Positions 24,019 through 31,558 of a DNA stretch of 64,000 bases are shown here, one piece after another. Numbering within the stretch: position 1 is the first letter of the stretch; every line of letters starts with the position of its first letter. The translations under genes were made by a program, and so were the position numbers. The stretch is from Nocardioides bruguierae (GTDB taxonomy: Bacteria > Actinomycetota > Actinomycetes > Propionibacteriales > Nocardioidaceae). The DNA lies in assembly GCF_023656415.1 (NCBI RefSeq), contig NZ_JAMOIL010000008.1, positions 124,001 through 188,000 of the forward strand, read 5' to 3'. The notes under the pieces are model-generated. The model was not told the origin of the DNA, made no database searches, and saw only the letters and a list, made by a program, of their open reading frames with translations.

Positions 24019-26937
24019 TCAGCTGCAGCCCGAGGTGCTGCCGCAGCCCTCGCACACGTAGCACGAGCCGGCGGGGCGCATCTTGGTGCCGCAGGTGAAG
24101 CAGAGCGGGCTGTCGACCGCGGTGCCGGTGATGGCCTCGAGGAGCTCGGCGGAGGTGTGGGCCTTCTTGGCCGCGCCCTCCGGTGCCTTCTCGCCGTGGA
24201 CGGCGTGGGTCCCGGGCTCCTCGGTCGTCTCGGTCTCGCGACGGTCGTGGCCGACCTCCTCGACCAGCGACGAGGCAGGTGGGGTGCTGACGAGCTCAGC
24301 GGCGGAGCCGGTCTCCTCGGCGGGCTCGTACGAGCCGGTCTCGAGGTAGCGCTGACGCTCCTCGGCCGAGTAGATGCCCATGGCCTGGCGCTCGTCGAAC
24401 GGCAGGTAGTCGAGGGCGAGGCGACGGAAGACGTAGTCCATGAGGGACTGGGCCATCCGCACGTCCGGGTCGTCGGTGAGGCCGGCGGGCTCGAAGCGCA
24501 GGTTGGTGAACTTCGAGACGTAGGTCTCCAGCGGCACGCCGTACTGCAGGCCGATGCTGACCGCGATCGAGAACGCGTCCATCACGCCGGCCAGGGTCGA
24601 GCCCTGCTTGCCGAGCTTGAGGAACAGCTCGCCGAGCTGGCCGTCCTCGTGCGCACCCGAGGTCAGGTAACCCTCGGCGCCACCCACGGTGAAGGAGGTG
24701 GTCCGGGCGATGCGGGACTTCGGCAGGCGCTTGCGGGTCGGGGCGTAGACGACCTTCTCCACGACCTTCTCGACGACCTCGGCCGCGGGGGCGTCGGTGG
24801 TCGACTCGGCCTTCTTGGCCTTCGCGTCGGCGAGCGGCTGGCCCACCTTGCAGTTGTCGCGGTAGATCGCAGTGGCCTTGAGGCCGAGCTTCCACGACTG
24901 GAAGTAGACGTCCTCGATCTCCTCGACGGTCGCCGACTCCGGCAGGTTGACCGTCTTGGAGATGGCGCCGGACAGGAACGGCTGGCAGGCCGCCATCATC
25001 CGCACGTGGCCCATGGGCTTGAGCGCACGCTGGCCCATGGCGGTGTCGAAGACCTCGTAGTGCTCGGTCTTGAGGCCGGGGGCGTCCACGACGTGGCCGT
25101 TCTCGGCGATGTAGTCGACGATCGCCTCGACCTGCTCGTCCTGGTAGCCGAGCTTGCGCAGGGCACGCGGGATGGTCTGGTTGACGATCTGCATGGAGCC
25201 GCCGCCGACGAGCTTCTTGAACTTCACCAGGGAGAAGTCGGGCTCGATGCCGGTGGTGTCGCAGTCCATCATGAAGCCGATGGTGCCGGTGGGCGCGAGC
25301 ACCGAGGCCTGCGCGTTGCGGAAGCCGTTCTTCTCGCCGAGCTTCACCACGTCGGCCCACATCTGGGTCGCGAGCTTGTGGACGCCGGAATCGGAGACGT
25401 GCATCGGGCGCACCGAGTCGTTGGCCGCCTGGTGCTTGCGCATCACACGGTTGTGGGCCTCGGCGTTGCGCGCGTAGCCGTTGTACGGACCGACGACGGC
25501 CGCGAGCTCGGCGGAGCGCTTGTAGGAGGTGCCGGTCATCAGCGAGGTGATGGTGGCGGCCATGGTGCGGCCACCCTCGGAGTCGTAGCCGAGGCCCATC
25601 GCCATCAGCAGGGCGCCGAGGTTGGCGTAGCCGATGCCGAGCTGGCGGTAGTCGACGGTGGTCTGGCCGATGGACTCGGTCGGGAAGTCCGCGAAGCAGA
25701 TCGAGATGTCCATCGCGGTGATGATCAGCTCGACGGCCTGGGCGAAGCGCCCGGCGTCGAAGGTGTCGTCGTCCTTGAGGAACTTCAGCAGGTTCAGCGA
25801 CGCCAGGTTGCAGGAGGAGTTGTCCAGCGACATGTACTCCGAGCAGGGGTTGGACGCGGTGATGCGGCCGGTCTCGGGGTTGGTGTGCCAGTCGTTGATC
25901 GTGTCGTCGTACTGCAGGCCCGGGTCGGCGCAGGCCCACGCGGCCTCGGCGATCTTGCGCCACAGGGTGCGGGCGTCGACGTGCTCGATGACCTCGCCGG
26001 TCATGCGGCCGCGCAGGGCGAAGTCGGTGCCCTCCTCGACGGCGCGCATGAACTCGTCGGTGACGCGCACCGAGTTGTTGGCGTTCTGGTACTGCACGGA
26101 GGTGATGTCGTCGCCACCGAGGTCCATGTCGAAGCCGGCGTCACGGAGGACGCGGATCTTGTCCTCCTCCTTCGCCTTGGTCTCGACGAACTCCTCGATG
26201 TCGGGGTGGTCGACGTCCAGGACGACCATCTTCGCGGCGCGACGGGTGGCGCCACCGGACTTGATGGTGCCCGCGGAGGCGTCGGCACCGCGCATGAAGG
26301 AGACGGGGCCGGAGGCGGTGCCGCCGGAGGAGAGCAGCTCCTTGGAGGAGCGGATGCGGGAGAGGTTCAGGCCGGCGCCGGAGCCGCCCTTGAAGATGAA
26401 GCCCTCCTCCTTGTACCAGTTCAGGATCGAGTCCATCGAGTCATCCACGGAGAGGATGAAGCAGGCGGAGACCTGCTGCGGGGACTGCGTGCCCACGTTG
26501 AACCAGACGGGGCTGTTGAAGGAGAAGTACTGGTTGACCAGCAGCCAGGTCAGCTCGTGCTCGAAGACCTCGGCGTCGGCGTCCGTCTTGAAGTAGCCGT
26601 TGTCCTTGCCGGCCTTCACGTAGGTGAGGACGACGCGGTCGACGAGCTGCTTGAGGCTCCACTCGCGCACGTCGGAGCCGACGGCGCCGCGGAAGTACTT
26701 GGTGGTGACGATCGTGGAGGCGTTGAGCGACCAGGTCGTCGGGTACTCGACGCCCTTCTGCTCGAACACGGTCACGCCGGTCTTCCAGTTGGTCTGGACG
26801 ACGTCGCGACGCTCCCACTCGAGCTCGTCGTAGGGGTGCACGCCCTCGGTGCTGAACACCCGCTGGATCGTGAGGCCGCCTGCCGCCTTGCGCGACCGTG
26901 CGCCCGTCTTCGCGCGGCCGCTCTGCGTCTCCGTCAT
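24019..26937 (-). CDS. nrdJ: Vitamin B12-dependent ribonucleotide reductase (class II)
   Basis: A 972-residue class II reductase that makes deoxynucleotides with adenosylcobalamin, independent of oxygen. I set the start at the ATG complementary to 26935-26937 (AGGAGAACCAGGA upstream); the longer frame adds non-conserved sequence. Recognisable parts are FNSPVWFNVG, the substrate-site NPCSEYMSLDNSSCNLASLN with the active-site Cys, and PTGTIGFMMDCDTTGIEP. The C-terminus has a zinc-type CFTCGTKMRPAGSCYVCEGC. It lies 177 bp downstream of nrdR and is likely co-transcribed with it and repressed by NrdR. No cobalamin riboswitch is visible upstream. Confidence 0.97.
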   Translation of the reverse strand: MTETQSGRAKTGARSRKAAGGLTIQRVFSTEGVHPYDELEWERRDVVQTNWKTGVTVFEQKGVEYPTTWSLNASTIVTTKYFRGAVGSDVREWSLKQLVDRVVLTYVKAGKDNGYFKTDADAEVFEHELTWLLVNQYFSFNSPVWFNVGTQSPQQVSACFILSVDDSMDSILNWYKEEGFIFKGGSGAGLNLSRIRSSKELLSSGGTASGPVSFMRGADASAGTIKSGGATRRAAKMVVLDVDHPDIEEFVETKAKEEDKIRVLRDAGFDMDLGGDDITSVQYQNANNSVRVTDEFMRAVEEGTDFALRGRMTGEVIEHVDARTLWRKIAEAAWACADPGLQYDDTINDWHTNPETGRITASNPCSEYMSLDNSSCNLASLNLLKFLKDDDTFDAGRFAQAVELIITAMDISICFADFPTESIGQTTVDYRQLGIGYANLGALLMAMGLGYDSEGGRTMAATITSLMTGTSYKRSAELAAVVGPYNGYARNAEAHNRVMRKHQAANDSVRPMHVSDSGVHKLATQMWADVVKLGEKNGFRNAQASVLAPTGTIGFMMDCDTTGIEPDFSLVKFKKLVGGGSMQIVNQTIPRALRKLGYQDEQVEAIVDYIAENGHVVDAPGLKTEHYEVFDTAMGQRALKPMGHVRMMAACQPFLSGAISKTVNLPESATVEEIEDVYFQSWKLGLKATAIYRDNCKVGQPLADAKAKKAESTTDAPAAEVVEKVVEKVVYAPTRKRLPKSRIARTTSFTVGGAEGYLTSGAHEDGQLGELFLKLGKQGSTLAGVMDAFSIAVSIGLQYGVPLETYVSKFTNLRFEPAGLTDDPDVRMAQSLMDYVFRRLALDYLPFDERQAMGIYSAEERQRYLETGSYEPAEETGSAAELVSTPPASSLVEEVGHDRRETETTEEPGTHAVHGEKAPEGAAKKAHTSAELLEAITGTAVDSPLCFTCGTKMRPAGSCYVCEGCGSTSGCS

Positions 26938-27114
26938 TCCTGGTTCTCCTGTGTCCCGCGATGTCCCGCGATGGTGGGGGTTCGTGCGTTGCTCGTGCTG
27001 GCTGGGGAGCCTGGCTGTCTCCGTCGTACACGGAGGCTCCGACAGCGTGGGGGGAGGAAGCGTGGTGGTGCGCCCGGCCGGCAGCTTCCCCACTCCCGGC
27101 CGGGCGGTCCTGGG

Positions 27115-27603
27115 TCAGCCGGTCGGTGCAGGCTGAGGGGTGGGCGCCGGCTGGGCCGCTCCGTCGCGGCGCATCAGCGCGATCTCCTCCTCGAAGTCCG
27201 CGGCCGAGGTGAAGGCCCGGTACACGGAGGCGAAGCGGAGGTAGGCGACCTCGTCGAGGTCGCGCAGCGGCCCGAGGATGGCGAGGCCGACCTCGTGAGC
27301 CTGGATCTCGGCGGAGCCGGAGGCCCGCAGCACGTCCTCGACGTCCTGACCCAGGCACGCCAGCTGGTCCTCGTCCACCGGGCGGCCCTTGCAGGCCTTG
27401 CGCACGCCCGCGATCGCCTTGCTGCGCTCGAACGGCTCGGTGGCGCCGGAGCGCTTCACGATCGAGAGCTGCATCTGCTCCACGGTGGTGAACCGCTTCG
27501 AGCAGGACGAGCAGGTGCGGCGCCGGCGGATCGCGGAGCCGTCCTCGGTGACGCGGCTGTCCACGACGCGGGTGTCGCCGGCCCGGCAGTACGGACACTG
27601 CAT
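27115..27603 (-). CDS. nrdR: Transcriptional repressor NrdR
   Basis: A 162-residue repressor of ribonucleotide reductase genes that senses dATP/ATP. Start ATG at 27603, with GGAGAGGGAGG upstream. The N-terminal zinc ribbon is [17 protein letters not shown] then [13 protein letters not shown], and the ATP-cone follows (VVKRSG-type segment [19 protein letters not shown]). It ends in a Pro/Ala-rich tail beyond the usual 150 residues. It is upstream of nrdJ on the same strand, and paired NrdR boxes lie about 120 bp before its start, so it should autoregulate the nrdRJ unit. Confidence 0.97.
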   Translation of the reverse strand: MQCPYCRAGDTRVVDSRVTEDGSAIRRRRTCSSCSKRFTTVEQMQLSIVKRSGATEPFERSKAIAGVRKACKGRPVDEDQLACLGQDVEDVLRASGSAEIQAHEVGLAILGPLRDLDEVAYLRFASVYRAFTSAADFEEEIALMRRDGAAQPAPTPQPAPTG

Positions 27604-27722
27604 GGCGGACCTCCCTCTCCTGGACTGCTCGCGTGCTGAGGTGTGCTGGTGGGTGTGGAGAACTCGCCTCCGCATGTGGAGAAACGAGCCGCTCCTGTGG
27701 GCTATCCGCCGGTTGCTGTGCA

Positions 27723-27769
27723 ACAAGATGTGGATAACTACATCCGTGTAAGTACTAGATGTTGTGGGA
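27723..27769. promoter_or_regulatory. Paired NrdR boxes upstream of nrdRJ
   Basis: Two related sites, ACAAGATGTGGATAAC at 27723 and ACTAGATGTTGTGGGA at 27754, are exactly 31 bp apart, about three helical turns. NrdR boxes come in such pairs. The sites sit in the nrdR promoter region and share AC-AGATGT. The remainder of the 407-bp gap 27604-28010 shows no gene; a weak hairpin lies near 27923. Confidence 0.65.
27729..27737 (-). promoter_or_regulatory. Perfect DnaA box inside the nrdRJ promoter
   Basis: TGTGGATAA is the reverse complement of TTATCCACA, the consensus DnaA box. It overlaps the first NrdR box. DnaA is known to control nrd genes in other bacteria, so direct coupling of replication initiation and dNTP supply is plausible. 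A 9-mer can occur by chance, though it is unlikely in such G+C-rich DNA. Confidence 0.55.
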
Positions 27770-27922
27770 AGCCTAGTTCCGCACCACCACGCCCGCAACC
27801 TGATCCTGTGAACCCGCACGACTGATTTCGAATGCGCAGGTCGCGACGGAAGAACGCCCATCGGGGTGGGGCCTGATCCGGGGCTCAATCACCACATGTG
27901 GGGGTGTGAAGAACGCCTCCCA

Positions 27923-27939
27923 CCACCCCTGGGGGGTGG
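27923..27939 (-). terminator. Weak hairpin downstream of the GAF/HATPase gene
   Basis: CCACCCC (27923-27929) pairs with GGGGTGG (27933-27939) around a 3-nt loop, about 70 bases beyond the stop of the leftward gene at 28011. It may terminate that transcript; the stem is short. Confidence 0.35.
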
Positions 27940-28010
27940 GGAACCAGGGGTGTGGACGACGCACCACGCCGTTTCCGGCGGCCCCGGTGTATCCGCCCGG
28001 CGGTGTCCGC

Positions 28011-29009
28011 TCAGGAGGCGGCGGCGTCCAGGGAGAACCAGACGGTGGTGCCGGCGGCGTCGCGCTCGGAGCCCCACCGGTCGGCGATGGCCTCGACCAG
28101 CATCAGCCCGCGACCCCAGACGGCCAGCGGGTCGTCGACCTCGTCGGGGTCGGGAGGCTGCACCTCGCCTGAGCCGCCCCGGTCGCGCACCAGCACGGTG
28201 AGGACGCCGTCCAGGAGGCTGACCCGCAGCAGCGAGCGCGAGTGGGCATGGTTGACCGCGTTGGTGACGACCTCGGAGACGCAGAGCAGCGCGCTCTCGA
28301 CCACCTCGTCGTCCAGGCCCCAGCGGTCCAGCTCCTCGCGCAGGAAGCTGCGGGCCACCCCGGGGGCCTTCGCCGTCTCGGGCAGCGACACCGCGGCGCG
28401 CAGTGCCTCGGAGTCGGACTCCTCCTCCGCCTCGGCCAGCTCGACGGCCTGCTCGCGGGCGAGCCCGGCGCGGATGCGCTGCACCGCGTCGGAGGCGGTC
28501 AGCGCCACCGCGTCCAGCAGGGCCCGGTAGCGGGTGGAGAACTCGACGTCGGCCTCGAAGAACAGCACCACGGCGCCGATGGGCGACCCGGTGCCGGGCA
28601 GCGGCAGCGCCGCCAGGGACGTGGAGCCGGCGGCCAGCTCGCGCTCGACCAGGTGCTCGAAGCTGCGGCGCACGTCGGCCAGCCGGGCCAGGAGCGGCTC
28701 CCCGGAGCGGACGACGGCGGTGATCGGCACGTCCTCGAAGGCGTCGATGTGGCACCAGGGCAGCGGCTCGCCGTCGGGCGGCAGCGCGTCCTGGGGCAGG
28801 AACCGGATGCGGCGCCCACCGCCCTCGGTCAGCCCGAAGCCGACCCGTCGCACGCCCGGGAGCGCACCGAGGTCGCGGACCATCGCGCGGGCCACGTCGT
28901 CGACGTGCTCGGCGGCCGCGAGGGCCTCGTCGAGCTGCGAGAGGCGTCCCAACGGGGCGCGCGGACCTGCGGTCCCACGCGGCGACGCCTCCCAGTCGAC
29001 CTCCGGCAC
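28011..29009 (-). CDS. GAF-domain protein with RsbW-type histidine-kinase-like ATPase
   Basis: A 332-residue cytoplasmic protein. Residues about 30-180 resemble a GAF sensor domain (DVARAMVRDLGALPGVRRVG, ALPLPGTGSPIGAVVLFF). A short linker helix leads into an HATPase_c domain with N-box EVVTNAVNHAHS and G-boxes VRDRGGSGEV and WGRGLMLVEAI. This is the layout of anti-sigma-factor/serine kinases of the RsbW/SpoIIAB kind. There is no cognate anti-anti-sigma gene or PP2C phosphatase beside it. The start is GTG 29009 with no ribosome site; TAGTTT lies 6 bases upstream, so a leaderless mRNA is possible. Target unknown. Confidence 0.8.
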   Translation of the reverse strand: MPEVDWEASPRGTAGPRAPLGRLSQLDEALAAAEHVDDVARAMVRDLGALPGVRRVGFGLTEGGGRRIRFLPQDALPPDGEPLPWCHIDAFEDVPITAVVRSGEPLLARLADVRRSFEHLVERELAAGSTSLAALPLPGTGSPIGAVVLFFEADVEFSTRYRALLDAVALTASDAVQRIRAGLAREQAVELAEAEEESDSEALRAAVSLPETAKAPGVARSFLREELDRWGLDDEVVESALLCVSEVVTNAVNHAHSRSLLRVSLLDGVLTVLVRDRGGSGEVQPPDPDEVDDPLAVWGRGLMLVEAIADRWGSERDAAGTTVWFSLDAAAS

Positions 29010-29121
29010 GACAGCAAACTAACGCGTGTCCGACACCTGTGCACGCTTCCTCGTCACCCTTTCTGGTCCGGGACGGGTGCGGCGTCGGCGACACTCTGGC
29101 CCCGTCCGTCACACTGTGGGC

Positions 29122-29619
29122 GTGGCAGAGGGAGGTACCGGACGAGGCGGGCGACACGGCGGCGCGCGTCGGGCCGCCCCCGCGCCGAAGCAGCCCAAGC
29201 CGCCCCGCCCGGCGCGTGGGCCTCGGCAGCCGGGCGCGTCGTCCGGCACCGCACGTCGACTGGCGCTCCCAGCCATCGGCATGACCGCGGCGGTCGGTGC
29301 CTGGGGCTACCTGGTGTGGGCCGCGATCGACTTCGGCCGCGGCCTGCGGGACGGGGATCAGGGCGTGCTCGCCTTCTTCCTGCTCGCGTGCGTCGGCGCG
29401 GTCGCCTGCCTGTTCATCGGGCTGATGCTGCTGGCCCGGATCGTGCGGACGCTGTCCAGCACGGGCGAGGAGGCTCCTCCCCGGGCGGACGACGCTCCTC
29501 TGGAGAACCCGTACGAGGTGCCGCCGACGGACTCCCCCGACCCGGCGCCGAACCCGGCTCCGAACCCCGTGCCGAACCCTGTGCACCACACGAAGCCCGG
29601 GGGCAGGCGGAAGAAGTAG
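29122..29619 (+). CDS. Small membrane protein with two transmembrane helices
   Basis: About 165 residues from GTG 29122; an earlier in-frame GTG at 29026 would add 32 Arg-rich residues. After a basic Pro-rich N-terminus (KQPKPPRPARGPRQPG), two hydrophobic segments occur (LALPAIGMTAAVGAWGYLVW and GVLAFFLLACVGAVACLFIG). A Pro/Asn-rich tail follows with a PNPAPNPVPNPV repeat and a final basic GGRRKK. The family is not recognised. It is divergent from the GAF/HATPase gene and convergent with the LysM gene, ending before a shared hairpin at 29665. Confidence 0.6.
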   Translation: MAEGGTGRGGRHGGARRAAPAPKQPKPPRPARGPRQPGASSGTARRLALPAIGMTAAVGAWGYLVWAAIDFGRGLRDGDQGVLAFFLLACVGAVACLFIGLMLLARIVRTLSSTGEEAPPRADDAPLENPYEVPPTDSPDPAPNPAPNPVPNPVHHTKPGGRRKK

Positions 29620-29664
29620 CGCCTCGGCACGGTGAGCCGAGGAACGAGCAGACAGGAAAGAGCA

Positions 29665-29706
29665 GAGGGGCGGGCAGCGTCGGGTGAGTGACGCGGCCCG
29701 CCCCTC
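29665..29706. terminator. Bidirectional hairpin between convergent genes
   Basis: GAGGGGCGGGC (29665-29675) and GCGTC (29677-29681) pair with GACGC (29690-29694) and GCCCGCCCCTC (29696-29706); one mismatch bulge and an 8-nt loop. It separates the + strand membrane protein from the - strand LysM gene. Confidence 0.75.
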
Positions 29707-29766
29707 GGCGTTCCCCGGTGTCGCCGGCCGGGGTCGAAGCGACCGGCGACGTCTGTGGCGGTCGGC

Positions 29767-30120
29767 TCAGCCGACCGGGACCTCGAGCGTCTGACCGGCG
29801 ACGAGCATGCCGCCGTCCAGGTCGTTGAGCTCGGAGATGAGGGTCATGGTGGAGCGCAGGTCGGAGCCCGTCTCCTCGGCGATCTCGCCGGAGATGCCCC
29901 AGAGCGTGTCGCCCGTGCCGACAACGATGTCGTGGGTCTGCACGGCGCTGTCGGTGCCGGCGGCCATCGACGCGCCGATCACGGCGACCAGGCCGGCCAG
30001 GGCCAGACCGAGCAGCACGACCACCACGCGGCCGCGGCGGGTGAGCCTGAGCTCGCCGGGCCGGGCGGACCGGACGGGAGCGGTGCGGGCCAGCTGCGGG
30101 TGGATCGTCATGGTGCTCAT
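29767..30120 (-). CDS. LysM membrane protein divergent from lexA (probable SOS cell-division inhibitor)
   Basis: A 117-residue protein: a basic cytoplasmic N-terminus, one membrane helix (VVVVLLGLALAGLVAVIGA, about residues 32-50) and a C-terminal extracytoplasmic LysM domain (HDIVVGTGDTLWGISGEIA to LEVPVG). AGGAG precedes ATG 30120. In Mycobacterium (Rv2719c/ChiZ) and Corynebacterium (DivS), and by analogy YneA in Bacillus, a small protein of this layout beside lexA is induced by DNA damage and blocks division. The two SOS boxes in the shared upstream region support the same role here. That assignment is by position and architecture; no hydrolase motif is visible. Confidence 0.82.
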   Translation of the reverse strand: MSTMTIHPQLARTAPVRSARPGELRLTRRGRVVVVLLGLALAGLVAVIGASMAAGTDSAVQTHDIVVGTGDTLWGISGEIAEETGSDLRSTMTLISELNDLDGGMLVAGQTLEVPVG

Positions 30121-30271
30121 GGGTGTCTCCTGGGGAAGTCGGAGTGGTGTGTCGGTGGGTGCTCGTCCTTGCGGGAGATAGGTCTACTCGCGACCTCCGA
30201 CAGCCGGCCCCGACCGAGCTCTCGCCCCGCCGGACCGGCGCTGCCGGCATCCCGCTCGATCGTGCGTTCGA

Positions 30272-30287
30272 TCGAACACAGGTACGA
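30272..30287. promoter_or_regulatory. LexA (SOS) box, LysM-gene side
   Basis: TCGAACACAGGTACGA matches the actinobacterial SOS box TCGAAC-N4-GTTCGA with one mismatch. It lies about 150 bp from the LysM start. The 370-bp intergenic region 30121-30490 has several further TTCGA half-sites and no gene. Confidence 0.65.
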
Positions 30288-30406
30288 AGGTAGATCAGGT
30301 GTTCGAACGACCGCAAGGGCCCGACCGAACGAATTTTCGACGGAGTCGCGTTCGATTGAGTCGCGACCACCTGCACACTCACCCGGAACGGTGGACGACA
30401 CGCCGT

Positions 30407-30422
30407 TCGAACAGACGTTTGA
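30407..30422. promoter_or_regulatory. LexA (SOS) box, lexA side
   Basis: TCGAACAGACGTTTGA differs from TCGAAC-N4-GTTCGA at one base and lies 69 bp upstream of lexA, fitting autorepression. Confidence 0.75.
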
Positions 30423-30490
30423 GGTCAGGCGTTCCCAGGCACTACGGTTGACCCACATCCAGCGGGAACCACGCCAGAGGAAGGCAGCAG

Positions 30491-31231
30491 ATGGCCGACG
30501 AGACAGGCAAGGCCGGCGGACGCCGCGGCAAGGTCACCGAGCTGCCGGACCGTCCCACGTCGACCGCGGGGCTGACCCAGCGCCAGCTCAAGGTGCTCGC
30601 GACGATCAAGAAGGCGGTCGAGGCCCGGGGCTTCCCGCCGAGCATGCGCGAGATCGGTGACGCCGTCGGGCTCACCAGCACCTCGAGCGTGGCCCACCAG
30701 CTGAAGGTGCTGGAGGAGAAGGGCTTCATCAAGCGCGACCCGCACCGCCCCCGCGCCATGGAGATCTTCCTGCCGCAGGAGAACGCCAGGCCGCGGGCCA
30801 TCTCCTCGGCCGACGAGTCGGACTTCGACGAGACCGACGTCGGCGACTCCATGCCGACCGCGACCTACGTGCCGATGCTCGGCCGGATCGCCGCCGGCGC
30901 GCCGATCCTCGCCGAGGAGCAGGTGGAGGAGGTCTTCCCGCTGCCCAAGCAGCTCGTGGGCGACGGCCAGCTCTTCCTCCTGGAGGTGCGCGGCGACTCG
31001 ATGATCGACGCCGCCATCTGCGACGGCGACTACGTCGTGATCCGCCAGGCCAACACCGCCGAGAACGGGCAGATCGTGGCCGCGATGATCGACGGCGAGG
31101 CCACGGTCAAGACGCTCTCACGCAAGAACGGCCAGGTCTGGCTCCTCCCCCACAACGAGGCCTACGAGCCGATCGACGGCACGCACGCCTCGATCCTCGG
31201 CGTCGTCAGCGCGGTGCTGCGCCGCCTCTGA
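30491..31231 (+). CDS. lexA: SOS repressor LexA
   Basis: A 246-residue repressor and self-protease. The N-terminal winged helix begins at [20 protein letters not shown] and contains [20 protein letters not shown]. The C-terminal S24 domain has the cleavage site Ala135-Gly136 (GRIAAGAPI), the nucleophile Ser170 (RGDSMID) and the general-base Lys207 (ATVKTL). ATG 30491 follows AGAGGAAGG. It is divergent from the LysM gene, with one SOS box close to each, and next to the nrdRJ region, an order I know from Streptomyces and relatives. On RecA activation it should cleave and release this locus among others. Confidence 0.98.
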   Translation: MADETGKAGGRRGKVTELPDRPTSTAGLTQRQLKVLATIKKAVEARGFPPSMREIGDAVGLTSTSSVAHQLKVLEEKGFIKRDPHRPRAMEIFLPQENARPRAISSADESDFDETDVGDSMPTATYVPMLGRIAAGAPILAEEQVEEVFPLPKQLVGDGQLFLLEVRGDSMIDAAICDGDYVVIRQANTAENGQIVAAMIDGEATVKTLSRKNGQVWLLPHNEAYEPIDGTHASILGVVSAVLRRL

Positions 31232-31330
31232 CGCACACGCACGACCCGGGACGCCGGCGGCGCGACCCCTCTGGCAGGGGTGGCTCCGCCGGCGTCGTGC
31301 TGTCTGGGGTCGGCGGGTGCGGGCGTCGGC

Positions 31331-31459
31331 GTCGGGTGCGGGCGTCTCGTGGCTCGGCCGTGGACGGCCTCGCACCTCGACGACCGGTGGGGCCGTAGAC
31401 GGCCTCGCACCTCGACGACCGGTGGGGCCGTGGACGGCCTGGCACCTCGACGACCGGAA
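31331..31459. repeat. Solo copy of the GIY-YIG-linked repeat family, three 35-bp units
   Basis: The sequence starts GTCGGGTGCGGGCGTCTCGT, the right-end signature of the modules near 7.8 kb. It continues in three units of about 35 bp with core CCTCGCACCTCGACGACCGG (third unit has GGCACC). It lies in the 309-bp gap between lexA and the phosphatase, in the inverted orientation. Only the right-end half is present; no nuclease gene and no left end. Confidence 0.85.
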
Positions 31460-31558
31460 CGATCTCAAACCTCGGTCCCAGCGGTGACGTCCCCGTGAAC
31501 GGACGGTGGCATCGCGGGACCTGGCGTCACGTCCGGCTGGGTGCGTCGTTCGAGAGTC

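Noticed and set aside
26938..27114. Cobalamin riboswitch before nrdJ
   Set aside because: No B12-box-like motif or suitable structure is visible between nrdR and nrdJ, and regulation through NrdR boxes is a sufficient explanation.
24001..27639. Large + strand ORF opposite nrdJ and nrdR
   Set aside because: It is the antisense shadow of two certain genes; its Gly/Val/Leu/Arg composition is typical of high-G+C antisense frames.
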